From Engraulis encrasicolus (Eukaryota > Chordata > Actinopteri > Clupeiformes > Engraulidae), in NCBI RefSeq assembly GCF_034702125.1, contig NC_085867.1:46122935-46186934 (forward strand): DNA of 64,000 nt, read 5' to 3'. Position numbers and translations under genes: made by a program. Positions 1 to 25,400 of this stretch are shown one piece after another; position 1 is the stretch's first letter, and every line of letters starts with the position of its first letter. The notes beneath the pieces were generated by a model. It was given only the letters and a program-made list of their open reading frames with translations, did not search any database and was not told the origin of the DNA.

Positions 1-2580
1 AGATTTCAGACGATGCCCGGTGATATCACTTGAGCATTTTCAGATTTTGAGCCTTTATTGTCCCATAAATGCAAATTATGACAAAAAACTAAAGACACCT
101 AACATTACTGTGAATAATGTTACAAAATGTACCAAATTGCTTATATTACCTGAAAAACATTCACATTGGACTGCCTTAACACTGCCCTTATTGAAACAAA
201 CCCAATATGGGGTAATAATTAACCCTTTCATAACAGCAATCCCACAAATAAGACGAGACACTGTAGGTGAATAGGGTATTTTATTTTAACTTGCAGATAT
301 CCATATGAAACTTTATCAGATGATTACTCGTATGAATTGGAGAAAAAAATGTATTACAAGTTTTCTATATTTTATGTTTAAATATGCTAATTAGACTATT
401 ATCTAATTAAATATGCACTAATTTGCATTATATTTTGATGCAATGAATCTGACCACCTGAAAATGCCAGCTTCAAAATTCCTTTTTTATTTTGTTAATAT
501 CCTACATACAAGAATATTTACTCTGGTTAATTGTGTCCTTTTGTTATCCAGGTACAGAGAAAATACTGCTAATAACCTTAAAAAATGCGATTTCGGCCTA
601 TTTTTATGCATTCAGTTATATAAATCAGGTCATGAATGACAAATCAACAAATGCCTCAGTAAAAGCATTCACAACATTGCTTAGAATAAGACTGTAAAGT
701 ATGGAACGGATTGTGCATTATGAGATCCTGCATAACATCACATCATGACAACATACATGACAAAATCGCCGGTAGGTAGCCTACCACAAATAGCCAACAT
801 AAAAAAAAAGAACAACAGAGTGTGGGGGTAACTGGTGAGCAGTCGTTGGCTGTTCCAAAAGATGAGTAAAGAAATGACATACATCCAGTGTATCCAGACT
901 GGTATTGAATGATCACTTAAATCCATAAAGCCATCAAATAAGATCTGTACATGCATTTAAATTTACACAGAAAGACCTATATACACTGCAACATACAGTA
1001 CCGCACGCTCAGAGAGAAAGAGAGAGAGAGAGACCTGTCTACACCTATAGAACATACAGAGTCCTTAACACCTAAAACACCTATAGCCTACATTATACTA
1101 CACGCACACGCACACGCACACGCACACAGTAAAGCTCACACAACATTGGTTCAGCAGCATCCCAGCCGAAAACATGCACAGAAAATGGTGCAAGGCACAC
1201 TGTTTACAGCACAGCTACATTTCTTAGAATTGCAGGGGCTTTTACTCTTGCAACCACATCTGATCATCTGTAAAATGTAGTCTGGTGCCACTTTGACCTT
1301 TTCTGGAACACTTATTGGTATCAGTGCTTTGATGCATGGGTCTTTCTTCCATCCAAATGCTTCAGGAGATAGTTCAGGTGGAGTGTGAACCAATGTCCTC
1401 CACAATATTGCTTGAAAAGGAGCCCTTTTCACATTCTCAAGAAATGCCTCTGTTGTTGGTGGAAGAGCAGCCAGGTTAGGTGAAGATAAATGACCTTTCC
1501 CATTCTTTTTTCGCCATACCACCTACCTTGTATGTGACATGCTGATACTGTCTGGAATGCCATAACATGCCGACACAAAGTTAGTGGCCTCACTGGAAAG
1601 TTGTTGGAATGGTGCCAGCACATTACCAATTGATGTAAAGTGATATCCAGCTTTTAGGGTCTTGATAACAGAGCCTTTACCAATACCAAAATAGGATGCC
1701 ACAGTGTCACACCCTGATATGGCATGGGCTGGTAAAAGGTCAATTACAATGTCATTTTGTGGATTTACATTTTTAATTTTATCTCTTTCCATGTTAATAC
1801 GACCAAATTATGTACTTTGTAGGCAAACAAATAATCAGCCAAAAATTATGTAATTATTACTTACAATTTTTATTTTGTGTTACAACAGCACAGGAAGAGT
1901 AAATAGCAATGTATGAAATGGTGAAATTCTGTGTTGAATTAGTACCGGTAATCCTTTCTAGGTATGTCTAAGCTGACACCACCAATATTCGCCTAAATGT
2001 TACATATTTCTGCTTGACAAACAGCTAGTTATGTAATTGTCTAAAATGTATTTGGTACGAGGACACTTTCTCCACTTTGATGTGGCAGGCCTACCACCCA
2101 GAATGATCTATGGTTAATCATAATGCAGTTATGAAGCTGTCAAAAGCTTGTGGGCTATGGCTGCAGCGAAATCAACATGAAAGGGTTAATATCTGAAATT
2201 GGCACATCACCCACTCTTATCCTGATGGGTAAGTGTTGGACAACTACAAACAGCAAAACCAAACAACCCACTATGAGATATAAAGCCACGTTTGGCGAAA
2301 TGTTGGACTTTGTGTCTCCGACTTGGAAAATCAGGCTTTTTGGTGAATGCCCCGCCCCCAAATATGCATGACCCCACCCCCACTGATGCCCATACCTCAC
2401 CACCTGTTCTTATACACATCCCACCATGTAAACAAACACAAAATAAGTATGGTATAGGGTATTTGGTCAGTATAACATGAATTGGGAGCCAAATACTGTT
2501 GTAATCTATGGCTGCAGCACATCAAGCATAAAAGGCTCAATATCTGAAAATGCTCAAGGGATATCATCGTCTGGAATCTT
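1..2580. mobile_element. DNA transposon with long inverted ends, left end at or before the window edge
   Basis: Bases 1-58 and the reverse complement of about 2530-2580 match over roughly 55 bases, sharing CAGACGATG and GAGCATTTTCAGAT, so the stretch is bounded by inverted repeats. A second, direct copy of the right subterminal sequence (TATGGCTGCAGC onward) lies at about 2153-2200, so the end is internally repeated. Between the ends lies a broken reverse-strand gene (1151-1792). The superfamily cannot be named because the left outer boundary and target duplication are cut off. It is an intronic or upstream insertion relative to RILPL1. Confidence 0.6.
1151..1792 (-). pseudogene. Broken Cys-rich ORF of a repeated fish transposon-associated family
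   Basis: On the reverse strand one frame runs from a Met at 1792 to 1151, interrupted by a single in-frame TAG near 1523-1525. The first half contains LPAHAISGCDTVASYFG-type sequence; the second half contains LPPTTEAFLENVKRA and ends in a cluster of about nine cysteines (RCGCKSKSPCNSKKCSC, then CTIFCACF) that looks metal-binding. From memory this architecture belongs to large uncharacterised proteins that occur in many copies in fish and invertebrate genomes. Its position inside inverted repeats suggests it is the cargo or transposase C-terminus of the surrounding element. The TAG and the lack of an N-terminal part indicate a dead fragment. Function is not known to me. Confidence 0.55.
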
Positions 2581-2839
2581 AATAGGTACACCTTAGGCAA
2601 CCACAAACTGCAAAGAAAAAAACTTTATCAGACGAAACTGGGTTCGGCTGATATTTGGCTTTTGGCTGCCGGACTAGTAGAGATTGAGATCGGTGTGAGT
2701 CATGCAGCCTGACTGTGAGGCGTCTGCCTACAGTACATTCACAGCCCAGCCAGCCACCTGAGTCTGAATCAGACACATGAGTGTGAATGGAGACTAGACT
2801 ACAGTGTACAGTGCAGTCACTCCTCCAATCACCTGGTAT

Positions 2840-3200
2840 TAGGGATGCAAACGATTAATCGATTAATCAATGCATTAATCGATTAAAAAACATTAATCGC
2901 AATTAATCGGCAATTCAACTGACAAGAGACCCAGGTGAAATGGGCATGTGAAGAGTGTGTGTGAAGAGGGGTATGAATAGTGGGAATATTTAAATCACCT
3001 TTGGATTAAAGAATTGAAATAGAATGAATTTAAATGTGGTATTTTATCTGAATTTTTCTTGATTTTTCTTAGATTTAGTCGTTTTCTTTCGAGAAACTTT
3101 GATATTTTGAGGGGAAACCGCCGCTTATCAATTAATCGTAAGTCGATCGATAAGGCTATCAACTAATGATTAATGAATTAATCGATAATTTGTATCCCTA
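2840..3200. mobile_element. hAT-type MITE with perfect 8-bp target duplication
   Basis: The ends are TAGGGATGCAAACGATTAAT and, inverted, CGATAATTTGTATCCCTA. The 8 bases CCTGGTAT occur immediately before (2832-2839) and after (3201-3208). The interior is rich in ATTAATCG motifs and has no ORF, so it is non-autonomous. Confidence 0.85.
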
Positions 3201-3239
3201 CCTGGTATCCATCGACACTTTATTCCCAGAGGGAAGTTG

Positions 3240-3536
3240 CACTGTAAAACATTGCAGGCCCTTTAAACTTTTAAAAAGTAAGTTGTCCTGATGCCTTAAG
3301 TTTGTAAGTTAATGCCACTTGAGAATTTGATTTCTGAGTTGACGCAAATATAAGGTGAGTTAACTAACAAAGTTAAGGCAGGAGGGCAAGTTTAACCCCT
3401 TATCGCAGCACTATGGCTTTGTAATGTCATAGCAATGTTGTTATGATGTAGGTAAGCATTTTCAGCAAGTGAATAGGGTCGCCGGCGACCCCTGCTGCAG
3501 TAAGAGGCTACCTGGCCTGCAATGTTTTATAGTGTG
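3240..3536. mobile_element. Small inverted-end repeat (MITE)
   Basis: CACTGTAAAACATTGCAGGCC at the left is answered by the inverted GGCCTGCAATGTTTTATAGTG at the right. Related sequence recurs at about 59880-60000. No coding capacity. The target duplication is not clear. Confidence 0.55.
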
Positions 3537-3672
3537 GGTATCTTTTCACTCCAACAGTTGACTATTTCATACACGCGTATTAGCAAGTTAGATTATGACA
3601 CTGTAATTCATACACAGAACCACTGAATTAGTAAACCTTTGGAGCATGCATACTTGAATCTTGTTTTAACAC

Positions 3673-3860
<188 letters not shown>

Positions 3861-3861
3861 G

Positions 3862-16703
<12,842 letters not shown>

Positions 16704-16740
16704 CATCATAACGTTCCCTCTAGTCTAGCCCTTCACTTCA

Positions 16741-17060
16741 GATGCCTTCAACACCTCACCCTCCTGCCTACATGGCCATGACTCATACAGCCACCAGGAA
16801 GAACTCACTCCACCCGATAACATTCACATCAGATGCCTATTCTCCATACAACCACCGGGAACAACTCACTCCACCCGATAACGTTCACCTCACATGCTTA
16901 TTCTCCATACAACCACCAGGAGCAACTCACTCCACCCGATAATGTTCACCTCACATGCTTATTCTCCATACAGTCACCAGGAACAACTCACTCCACCCGA
17001 TAACATTCACCTCAGATGCCTTCAGCACCTCACCCTCCCACAGCCTCGTGCCTACACCCC
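16741..17060 (+). repeat. 61-base tandem repeat in the RILPL1 3' UTR
   Basis: The unit (CAACTCACTCCACCCGATAA ... ATGC..ATTCTCCATACA) is repeated four times between 16791 and 17035; the edges (ATGCCTTCA.CACCTCACCC) also match each other. It starts 38 bases after the stop. Confidence 0.9.
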
Positions 17061-17636
17061 ATATTACACACCAGGAAGGGAGAGACTCCACTAACTCATT
17101 ACCCAGAGTCCCTCCCATCACCATCTCCCACATACGTACACGCAGGGCGGCCAGACAGTCGACTCCAATAACTAACTCCCAGTCAGGAGCCTCTTCAACA
17201 GCCTCATCAGCCTCTTGCAGACACTCCCCATGGCCACCAGGGGCCCCAGTGCTGAGGGATTAGTAGAGTCCACTTCCTGCCTGTTCCTGACGTAGGCTCT
17301 TGGGGGCAGCAGTGCAGAGGGATTTCCACACCCATAGACATCTATCGATGTTTATGTCCCCACCAATAAGCACTGCACTGTATGTTTATGTTCTCTTCCC
17401 AGACACCCGCCACTGTAAGCCCCACACATGCAGACCACCTCACTCACTGCTTTGGCCTATATACGTAGTAACCTAAACACATCCAGAACCAGAATAACTT
17501 ACTTTAGCTGGTGAGTGTGTGCCTCGGGTGTTGGCTTGAGGGTGCTTGCTTGTGTTTGAGTGGATAATGCCACATGGACTAGTGAGTGTGAGCTTTGCTT
17601 TGCGGCATGCACATGTCTGAATGCTGCTAAGCATAC
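17061..17636. other. RILPL1 3' UTR or downstream DNA
   Basis: No ORF of note and no element end recognised. A near-duplicate phrase (GGGGCCCCAGTGCTGAGGGA / GGGGGCAGCAGTGCAGAGGG) occurs at about 17240 and 17302. Confidence 0.35.
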
Positions 17637-17803
17637 AGGAGGGATGTTCTAGAACATACACATCAGGAGGTATGTTCTATAACAAAAAACATCAGGAGGG
17701 ATGTTCTAGAACATAAACATCAGGAGGGATGTTCTAGAACATAAACATCAGGAGGTATGTTCTAGAATCTAGAACATAAACATCAGAAGGTATGTTCTAG
17801 AAC
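17637..17803. repeat. 28-base tandem repeat with TTCTAGAA palindromes
   Basis: About six copies of AGGAGGGATGTTCTAGAACA + TAAACATC. The centre GTTCTAGAAC is a perfect palindrome. One copy carries a doubled TCTAGAA. Confidence 0.9.
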
Positions 17804-18177
17804 AAGCCGGAATGAGTCACACAGATTTACAAAAAGAACAAAGAAAATGGAATGAGATGAGACTGTTAGTTCTATTTTGGCACATGGGTGTGGGAAAGAA
17901 ACGCCCAACACACAGGAGGTATTACATGAGCTGCATTATGTGTGACTGACGAGTATTTTTTATTTTTATTTTTTAAAGATGAAAATGAGCTTTTTTTTTA
18001 GATTTGTGAGTTAGGTAGGTAGATAGGGATCAGCAGGTTTGGATGCATCTGAAAATGTGCATCTGCAGAGAGCTGTTTGGGACGTGGATAAGGGAATAAC
18101 TTACAAACACATGAATATACATGGACCAGTCAGCTGTGCCTTTGGAGACGGTGAGGGGAGGATGGTGACACACAATG

Positions 18178-18300
18178 GCACTGGAGAGATGGCCTATGGA
18201 CGATGGCACTGGAGAGATGGCCTATGGACGATGGCACTGGAGAGATGGCCTATGGACGATGGCACTGGAGAGATGGCCTATGGACGATGGACGATGGTCT
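18178..18300 (+). repeat. 28-base minisatellite, four copies
   Basis: GGCACTGGAGAGATGGCCTA TGGACGAT is repeated four times almost without change, then GGACGATGG. Overlapping ORFs in all frames are produced by the repeat and are not genes. Confidence 0.95.
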
Positions 18301-18883
18301 CTCCTCTCAAGAGATGACTTACTATGTAGGGAAGACGCTTTTTATAAGAGGATCACCACGTAAGGAAGAAGCTTTTTGTTTTTTTAAAGGATCTTTTTGT
18401 GATCTGTGCACAATGCAGTGGATGCATATACTGAAAGTGAATAATATTAATATTTAATAGAGGAGCATTTGGAGTTTCCTGTGTGTAAAGGCCAACTGGG
18501 CAATGTTTTCAAGTTGATTAATCATCTTCACAAGTCAGCCAATGCTTAAATAATACATGAGTCATTAATGCTGAACAAAGACTATCCCCACCTCGCCCGC
18601 TGACTGGATAAATGTCCCTACAAACCACCAACGTCCTGTGAATCGAGACAGGCAGGATTGCTCACCAGCCATGATGAAGTCTGACTTTGGTCATCTCAGC
18701 ATACGTTCAATACGTTCAGAAATATTCAAAGCGTGGAGAGGAAATGAAAAATGTATTTTTATGACTGTAGATTTTTAGGCAGGCACCTGGAAAACTGCGT
18801 AGGCAGCCTTTAACTCTTTGCTCGGTGAGAAAACTTGAAATTTTGTATGTGGAGGGGATGAGATGATGTGTGGTGCCCTGCAA
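18301..18883. other. Intergenic DNA, no feature seen
   Basis: AT-rich text between the minisatellite and the next MITE; no supported ORF or RNA. Confidence 0.35.
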
Positions 18884-19112
18884 AGGCAAAGTGCAGTAAC
18901 TACGCCCACACTGACACTGAGAACAAATACCTTCAAAGTATTGATATTAGGATCAGTTACTGCAAATTTGACATATCAATATCTCAGTGGGCAATTGGGC
19001 AAGTTTGGAACATTAGGCTTTGTCACAAGATTAGGTTGAGGTCTGACCATTTTCAGTCTAAACTAAATTTTGATAAAATATGTAGTTACTGCACTTTGTC
19101 TTTGTAGGGCAG
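18884..19112. mobile_element. MITE copy, GCAAAGTGCAGTAACTA family
   Basis: The clearest copy: CCCTGCAAAGGCAAAGTGCA at the left, inverted TGCACTTTGTCTTTGTAGGG at the right. No clear target duplication. Confidence 0.7.
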
Positions 19113-19170
19113 AACTCTATCAGCACGTAGTGGCCACTGCACTGTAGCGGGACATCATGATGAACATTAG

Positions 19171-19470
19171 GGGTGGATTCCAATCTGCGGACTTCCGTCC
19201 TCCCTTGCTCACTTGCCTGCTTGTGACCTCATGATGATGTCACTGACGACAGAAAATTAATTCAATATCTTGCAAAATCACAATTCTAATGTCATTTTCT
19301 CATTTGCAATTGGGATGGTAAATGAAAAACAGTCCCCCAAAAATTGTTGTGGTTAGGCTGACAGGGAGCTGGGAAACTTTAGTGTTTTCTCCACGGAGGA
19401 GGGGCCAGGAGGCAGGGTGAGGCCACAAGCACAAGTGGAGGACGGGAGTGTGCATATTGGAATGCACTCT
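19171..19470. mobile_element. MITE, also present inverted at 51643-51925
   Basis: Shares with the second copy, in opposite orientation, CATTTGCAATTGGGATGGT, TTTTCTCCACGGAGGAGGGG and TATTGGAATGCACTC-like ends. No coding capacity. Confidence 0.65.
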
Positions 19471-19945
19471 AGGACTCCGCTTATGGCATCGTAACGTACC
19501 GCTGGTGTTGCTCTGTGTCTGCATAATACTGCTTACTTAGATTGTGATCGGCAGCTTCTAATAAACACCATGTCAACACGGACATCAAAGGGAATTGGAG
19601 AGGGATATTTGATGTTTTATTTTTGTTTTTAATTTAAAATACTTTTGACACTTGTTGTTTTGACATTGACTCTGTGAGCTATGAAATTCATTTTCCATCA
19701 CTAATAGCATCAGCCCCATAACGATCAACATGGTTGTTTAAGGGAGGCAAATACTGTACACATTTTAAAACAACAATGCTCTTTTATTTGGACACATTGT
19801 AAAGGAAAGAAAACTATCAAATGCAGCTCAACAGAAACACAAAGCATGCTCAAGTTCAGACCTCACATGCCAACAAGACTTTGACGTGTAACAGACCATT
19901 CATCCAACACGCTATCTTGAGCACAGTAAGGGACTCTGACTTTAA

Positions 19946-20324
19946 AGGTGCACTGTGTAATAATTTCAGTAGTTTATTTCCAAAATTCATATTTTTAGTA
20001 GTTTATTTCCAGAATTCATGCTGCCCATTCACAAATGTTACCTTTTTTTTCTCAATATTTACCACCATCATCAAATTCTAGATTCATTATGACTGGGAAT
20101 ATTGCACTTTTCATCAGACTTCTTCTCCATGTCTGCCATTTTGAATGTCCAGAAATAGACATTTTTAGCTGCAAAACGTACCGTACTTTGGTCATACTAG
20201 TAAAATTAGTTAATTGCTTATTTAAAAAAAAAAAAAAAAAAGGATTTTCGCAGTAGGCAGCACAGTTTCAATGAGCAGCATAGTTGCAGTACCTACTCTG
20301 GCCACCATCCTACACAGTCCACCT
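19946..20324. mobile_element. TTAA-flanked MITE
   Basis: AGGTGCACTGTGTA at the left and TACACAGTCCACCT at the right are near-perfect inverted ends, both flanked by TTAA (19942-19945, 20325-20328), the duplication typical of piggyBac or Kolobok insertion. Contains an internal poly(A) run. Confidence 0.7.
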
Positions 20325-20559
20325 TTAATTGGCCACTGTGGTTTGTCACAGTGAGAGAAACAATAGCAGTTTGTGTATCTTTCTGAATAAATTGAATAAC
20401 AACTCATCATATTTAAACTTGACATGCCAACAAATGGATCTCACTGTGCTTGTGAAGTGGTTACAGTACTCCCAACAGAAATTAAAGTTACCGAAATATT
20501 TAACTTTGTGTCACCTTTGTATCTCTTTGGGTTTTGAGTGTTTAAATATATTTTTGGGG

Positions 20560-20677
20560 GGGCTTTTGTATGCCTTCATTAGGACAGGACAGTTGTAGAG
20601 AGACAGGAGATTAGAAGGGAGAGAGGCTCAGCAAATGACCTCAGATCGGAATCGAAGTCCCAGGGGCTAACTGTATC
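20560..20677 (-). mobile_element. SINE fragment, reverse orientation
   Basis: Reverse complement of the SINE at 8288-8470: GACCTCAGATCGGAATCGAA is the box B region and AGGACAGGAC.GT..AGAGA the tail. Confidence 0.55.
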
Positions 20678-20685
20678 TAGTAGAA

Positions 20686-20996
20686 CAGGGATGGGCAACT
20701 GGAGGCCCAGGGCCAAATGCGGCCCGCCTCCTCACTCAATGAGGCCCATAGATAAAACAGTAGGCCTAATAAAGTAAAAAATGATCATATATTTTTTTAA
20801 ATGACTACTGAATCAATCTGTTGTAATTATAATGGAGTATTGAGTATAGAGTATTCTATTCCTTCCAAACAATATGGTCAGTCAGCAACCAACTGCAACT
20901 CGAACTCTGCGAATTGCAGTCCGATCCGTGGTGGCCCTTTGATGGTGCCGATGAAAAAAATGTGGCCCTCCTTACCATAAAAGTTGCCCATCCCTG
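20686..20996. mobile_element. hAT (Charlie-like) MITE with perfect target duplication
   Basis: CAGGGATGGGCAACT and inverted AGTTGCCCATCCCTG form the ends; TAGTAGAA flanks both sides (20678-20685, 20997-21004). Interior has AATGCGGCCCGCC. Confidence 0.9.
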
Positions 20997-21004
20997 TAGT
21001 AGAA

Positions 21005-21797
21005 GATGTGGATATCTTGATGTATGAAGTAGATATAGGCCTATAATCCCACATCTTAAACAGAGGGAAAAGGAACAAATATATATCTATAATACAGAAT
21101 GTCATTTACTTCATAATTGCCAGGGAATGTAATATGCAAACATATTATTGCTTGATAGACATCTAGGTTTGAATTAATGAATACCGCATGTGTGTATACT
21201 GTACAGTTTGAATATTGAAGATGGTATCTGGGCGCTGGAGACCCCTGGTGGCCGTGGGGAGTGTTTTGTCTGGATTTAAAATTACAGTCATGGACAGATT
21301 GTAGAGGGTTTACCTTTGACAAACAGCATTGCAAGGGCTATGTTACTGTAAGACACCATTATTGCACTTTTGTAATTTTGCTTATTGTAGGCCTATTCCC
21401 CCACAATAAGTCCCTCTCAGTACCAAGCTCCATACTCGCAGACTACAGGAATCCACTCTACTAGGAATCCACCTCTGGCATTCGACATGTCTCTCTCCCA
21501 TTTCCTTACTCCTGTTACTAGACATATAGACATATGAGACGTGTGTGTGTCTGTGTGTGTGTGCGCGTGCCTGTGTTAACGGATACCATAACATATGTAC
21601 ACCAGTAGGCCTACATGTGTTAACGCATACTTTATGTACAGTAGCAGTAGGCCTGTGTCTGGAGCCTTGTAAAGAAGCAGAGCAATGCATTGTGAATGTA
21701 TACTGTATATTGAATGAAACAAAACTGGGATCTAAAATAATTGAAATAAGAAGTAAAATGATTAGGGGCAATGTCTGAGGGGTTATCGGTGACATTA
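21005..21797. other. DNA between RILPL1 and the CMYA5-like gene
   Basis: No exon recognised on either strand. At about 21770-21800 the reverse strand still reads like the degenerate CMYA5 repeat (PSANVTDNPSDIAPN), so the repeat tract reaches this far. Confidence 0.4.
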
Positions 21798-22450
21798 GCT
21801 GAGGGCAGGGTGCGATTTGTTGAAGACCCAGAAGGGGGGATAAGTTTCAGATTTTAAGCATTATCAATGGAGTTAAATACTGCAAATATTAAAATCCTGT
21901 AAGAAAAGTGGAGGTATCAAAACCAGAGGGGGGGACAATCCTCCCCATCCAAACCCTACAAATCGCACCCTGGCTGAGGGTACATCGATGATTCTGTCTG
22001 GGGGTAAATCAGTGAGGCTGACGAGAGGTGCACACTGCCTGAAGGCACTTCGGTAACAAGGTCTGGGGCCACATCGGCAACAAGGTCTGGGGCCACATCG
22101 GCAACACTGTCAGGGGGTGCATCAGGGACATTGTCTTGGGGTACACCCTCATCTAATCTGATATTTCTATTGCTTATTTTTTTCTTTAAAAAAAGGCGAT
22201 CTCCCCCAAGATCGTATGTGGCAGGCAATTAATAAGTAAAGTGATACAAGACAGAGAGACCATTCAATTCTCAGGTGATACTGCTGGGGCATTGTCAGGG
22301 GATGCATTGGGGACAATGTCTGAGGGATTGTCGGGTACATCATTGGCTGTGGGTAGAACAGGGACACTGTCTGAAGGCACATCCTGGACAATGTCTGCTG
22401 CCACATTGGCTGGGGCTACATCAGTGACATTGTCTGGGGGTAGGACCACA
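21770..22450 (-). repeat. Degenerate Asp/Val/Pro repeat tract at the 3' end of the CMYA5-like exon
   Basis: On the reverse strand imperfect units of about 10-12 residues such as DNVTDVAPAN, DVPSDSVPVL, DSVADVAPDL and DLVTEVPSGS recur. The first part (22450-22264) is in the CMYA5 frame and ends at TGA; the next part (about 22150-21990) is in another frame after a 110-base AT-rich interruption (about 22152-22260). A last piece (21800-21770) lies beyond a hAT MITE. Confidence 0.7.
21806..21972. mobile_element. hAT-type MITE inside the CMYA5 repeat tract
   Basis: Ends CAGGGTGCGATTTGT and inverted ACAAATCGCACCCTG; GCTGAGGG occurs at 21798-21805 and 21973-21980. It inserted into sequence that still reads as the coding repeat on both sides. 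Confidence 0.9.
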
Positions 22451-25400
22451 TCCTCATCCCCCTCAGCCACTGGCAGAATGCCTTCCTCTTTGCAGCTTTC
22501 TGTCTGCAAGTCTCCAGTCTTCACCTCCTCTTCCCCTTTCCTCACCCCCTCCCCTTCCTTCACCTCCTCCTCCCCTTTCTTCTCCTCTTTCTTCTCCTCC
22601 CCTTTCTTCTCCTCCCCTTCCTTCACCTCCTCCCCTTCCTTCTCCTCCTCTTTTTCCTCCTCTTCCCCTTTCTCTATGACGACCATACTCTCTGCCATCA
22701 TGCCCTCTGCAGCCCCAACAGGTTCCAGTGTGCTTAGTTCCAGAAAGGGTCGTATAGGCTTATTGTCGGTGGATTTAGGTTCAGTAGATGATGCTACTGG
22801 TGTTTCAGCTGTATTCTGCTGACCTACCATTCCCTTATTACCACTACTAAGCACTTTATCATCTGAAACAGGTTTTTCTTTACCATGGAGTTCCTCAAGC
22901 TCTGCTAGTACAGTTGCATCGAGATGTTGTTCGACATCATCGTGTGTTGATGCTTCCTCTTCTGCCTGTTCAGATTCCGCCGTAACTTCTTTAAATGTGA
23001 CTTGTCGCACCCTGTTGTTTTCCACCGTGCTGCTCTCTTCTAGTTCTTCTACATCTGCCTTCTCCACCATCTCAAAGGGGGAGGATGTGTTGCTGTCCCG
23101 GAAGAAGTCTGTCACTTCCTCTTCTTCTGCGTGAGCCGTAGCGTGCTCCTCCTCCTCCTCCTCAGGTGGTGGGCCGAGCTCCGCCAGCTCCACCACATCT
23201 TCAGGCCACAGCCTCCCGTCCTCCTTCATGGGAGCGCTACTGGGGATCGGGATGGCCTCAGAGTCAGATTTCTCCTCAGCCTGAGGCATTGGAGGGCCGT
23301 CAACGGTGAGCAAAAACTTTTCGAGGTATCCCTTGTCCTCCCGGTCTGACTGTTGGCTGTGGAAGGACTTCTCCGAGGTCTGGCTGAGCGCGTCGTCGTC
23401 CTTTGTCCTGGTTCCCACGGCCTCTTCGTAGAGGTCTGTGTAGAGGAACGCCATGGCTTTGGGCTCCTCCAGCAGAATCTGGTCGATGATCTTCGGTGGG
23501 CCCTCAGGAAGGTAGATAGGTGTCAGCACGTCGTCTTCTTCCTCAAATAGGACACTGCCGCTTGCCTTTCGTGATGAAGACCTGGTGGATTCGGTCCTAA
23601 CCTTTTGCATTTCCATCTCCGGTTCAGGATGCTCGCCTTCCTCCGTGCCACCGTAGAACACGTCGTCTAGGAGATCGCTACAGAATTCTCCAGAGAGTAC
23701 AGGGTAGTCTGGATCATCGTTGGCTGTCTCCTCCTCGGCCTCTTTTACGCTCTGCTCAGGAGCCGCTTGTTCAGCAGCATCCTGAGAGACCTCCTCATCT
23801 GGTTTAGCCCCTTCATCTTCCTCTTCCTCTTTCTTATCAGCAGCCTCGGTAGACTGTCTGTCATACGTGAATACATTGCAGTAGTCCTGAGTTGGGCCGT
23901 TGGTAGGAGGTGGCTGGAAAGGTGACACAGGTGGGACGTCTTCTTGCGGTTCCCCTTTTTGGCTCTTATGTGTGGCAGCACCTGGTTCTGTTGCTGGCTC
24001 GGAAGTGTACAGATCATCAGGACATTGTTCAACGTCTGACGGATGAAGAATTGGTGTATCTTCCATGTAGGCAAGATGGTCTTCCAGTGTTTTGCTCTCC
24101 TCCTCATCCACAGTGACAACTTTGGGTGGCACCACAATGTTCAGTATTTCTGTACTTTCAGAAATAAGACGAAACAAGCGCCGCTCTTTCTGTTCTGATG
24201 AATCTGTTTCATTTGCTACTCCCTGTTGTGTGTGCTGTTCATCTTTGACGTTAGGAGTGGCCACCTCCACCATGGCGGGCCTGTTGACGCTCTCATCCAT
24301 CTCCTCTGGAGACAACTCTGGTGGTGGAGGAGGCTGTGCTGCTTTTTCTTTCGCCTTTCGCTTCGTCCTCTTCTTCCTAACGGTGTGAACATCGTCCATG
24401 ATGAAGATGATGTTGCCGGCGTGTCTGGCGCTACCGTATCTGTCCGCCGGCTGCATCCAAGCAGCAGAGGAGGCTGCGGGATTAAACGAGGTCTCCCAGC
24501 TGATGTTGCTGTCCTCACTCTGGACCGTTACCATGGAGAAGGCGGGGTCCATCATCAGGCACTGGAGTTTGGGCTGAACGTTCTCGTCCTGGACCGCTTC
24601 CCTTAAACTGGGGAGAGAGGAGAGGGGGGTCAGTCAGTATCATCAGAGACAAAAATCGTCATGAGTGTGAATCAATCAGTCAATATGCAAATGGTTTTAT
24701 TTTATTAAAGTGAAACCGTTCTCTGTGTTAAAACAAATAACAAATGCAACACTGAAATAACAACAATAATTATAAAATCCCCTAGCCTACAGTCTCTGTA
24801 AGAAGTGGGCTCACTTCCTGCACAGGAAATAAATCATACCAACCTCGTGCAACCTTCTTGGAGGAGACAGGTTGCACAACACCACAGGCAGCAGGTAATG
24901 GATATGCAGTAAAGGAACACCCCCACCCCCCAATGGAATACATTATGCCTTAGCCTACATCAATGGCATCTCATGCTGAGTTCAAATAAGGTACTAAAGC
25001 CTCACCCAGTAAAACATACAATCGTGTAGTCTTTTTTTGTTATAGATTAATGCATTGCCTCCATTTTAAACCACAGTTCAAACAATAGCCTCTTTGCGCC
25101 TGCCGGTGGGCCTGTTCAGTCATTGCTGAAACGCTCAGCTCAGCTACATCATAACATTGCTATGACTCAGTAAGTAAGTCTTAAGATTAGGACTTGGTCA
25201 TCGTAATTTTGGTGACAGTAAAGTTATAGCAAATGATCTGAGCAAAGAGGTTAAGCAGCATGCAGTCTGTCACAGTGTGTTGTCAACGCACAGAAGTCAG
25301 GGCATTGCATTTTCATACTGAATAATACTAAAGTAAGTCAGAGCTCAAAATATTTGTTTTCACTTTGTGGCAGTTCATTTGGCAGACCAATAATGCAATA

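Noticed and set aside
17637..17803. A CRISPR-like array
   Set aside because: Units are contiguous with no unique spacers, and the genome is eukaryotic; it is a minisatellite.
18039..18457. Three overlapping ORFs with WRDGLWTMALE repeats
   Set aside because: Produced by a 28-base minisatellite, which shifts frame each copy; no splice sites or conserved domain.
22152..22260. A proper CMYA5 intron between the two repeat frames
   Set aside because: No convincing donor at the left edge (GGTCTC at best) and a poor acceptor; an insertion or decay is as likely, so it is not annotated as an intron.
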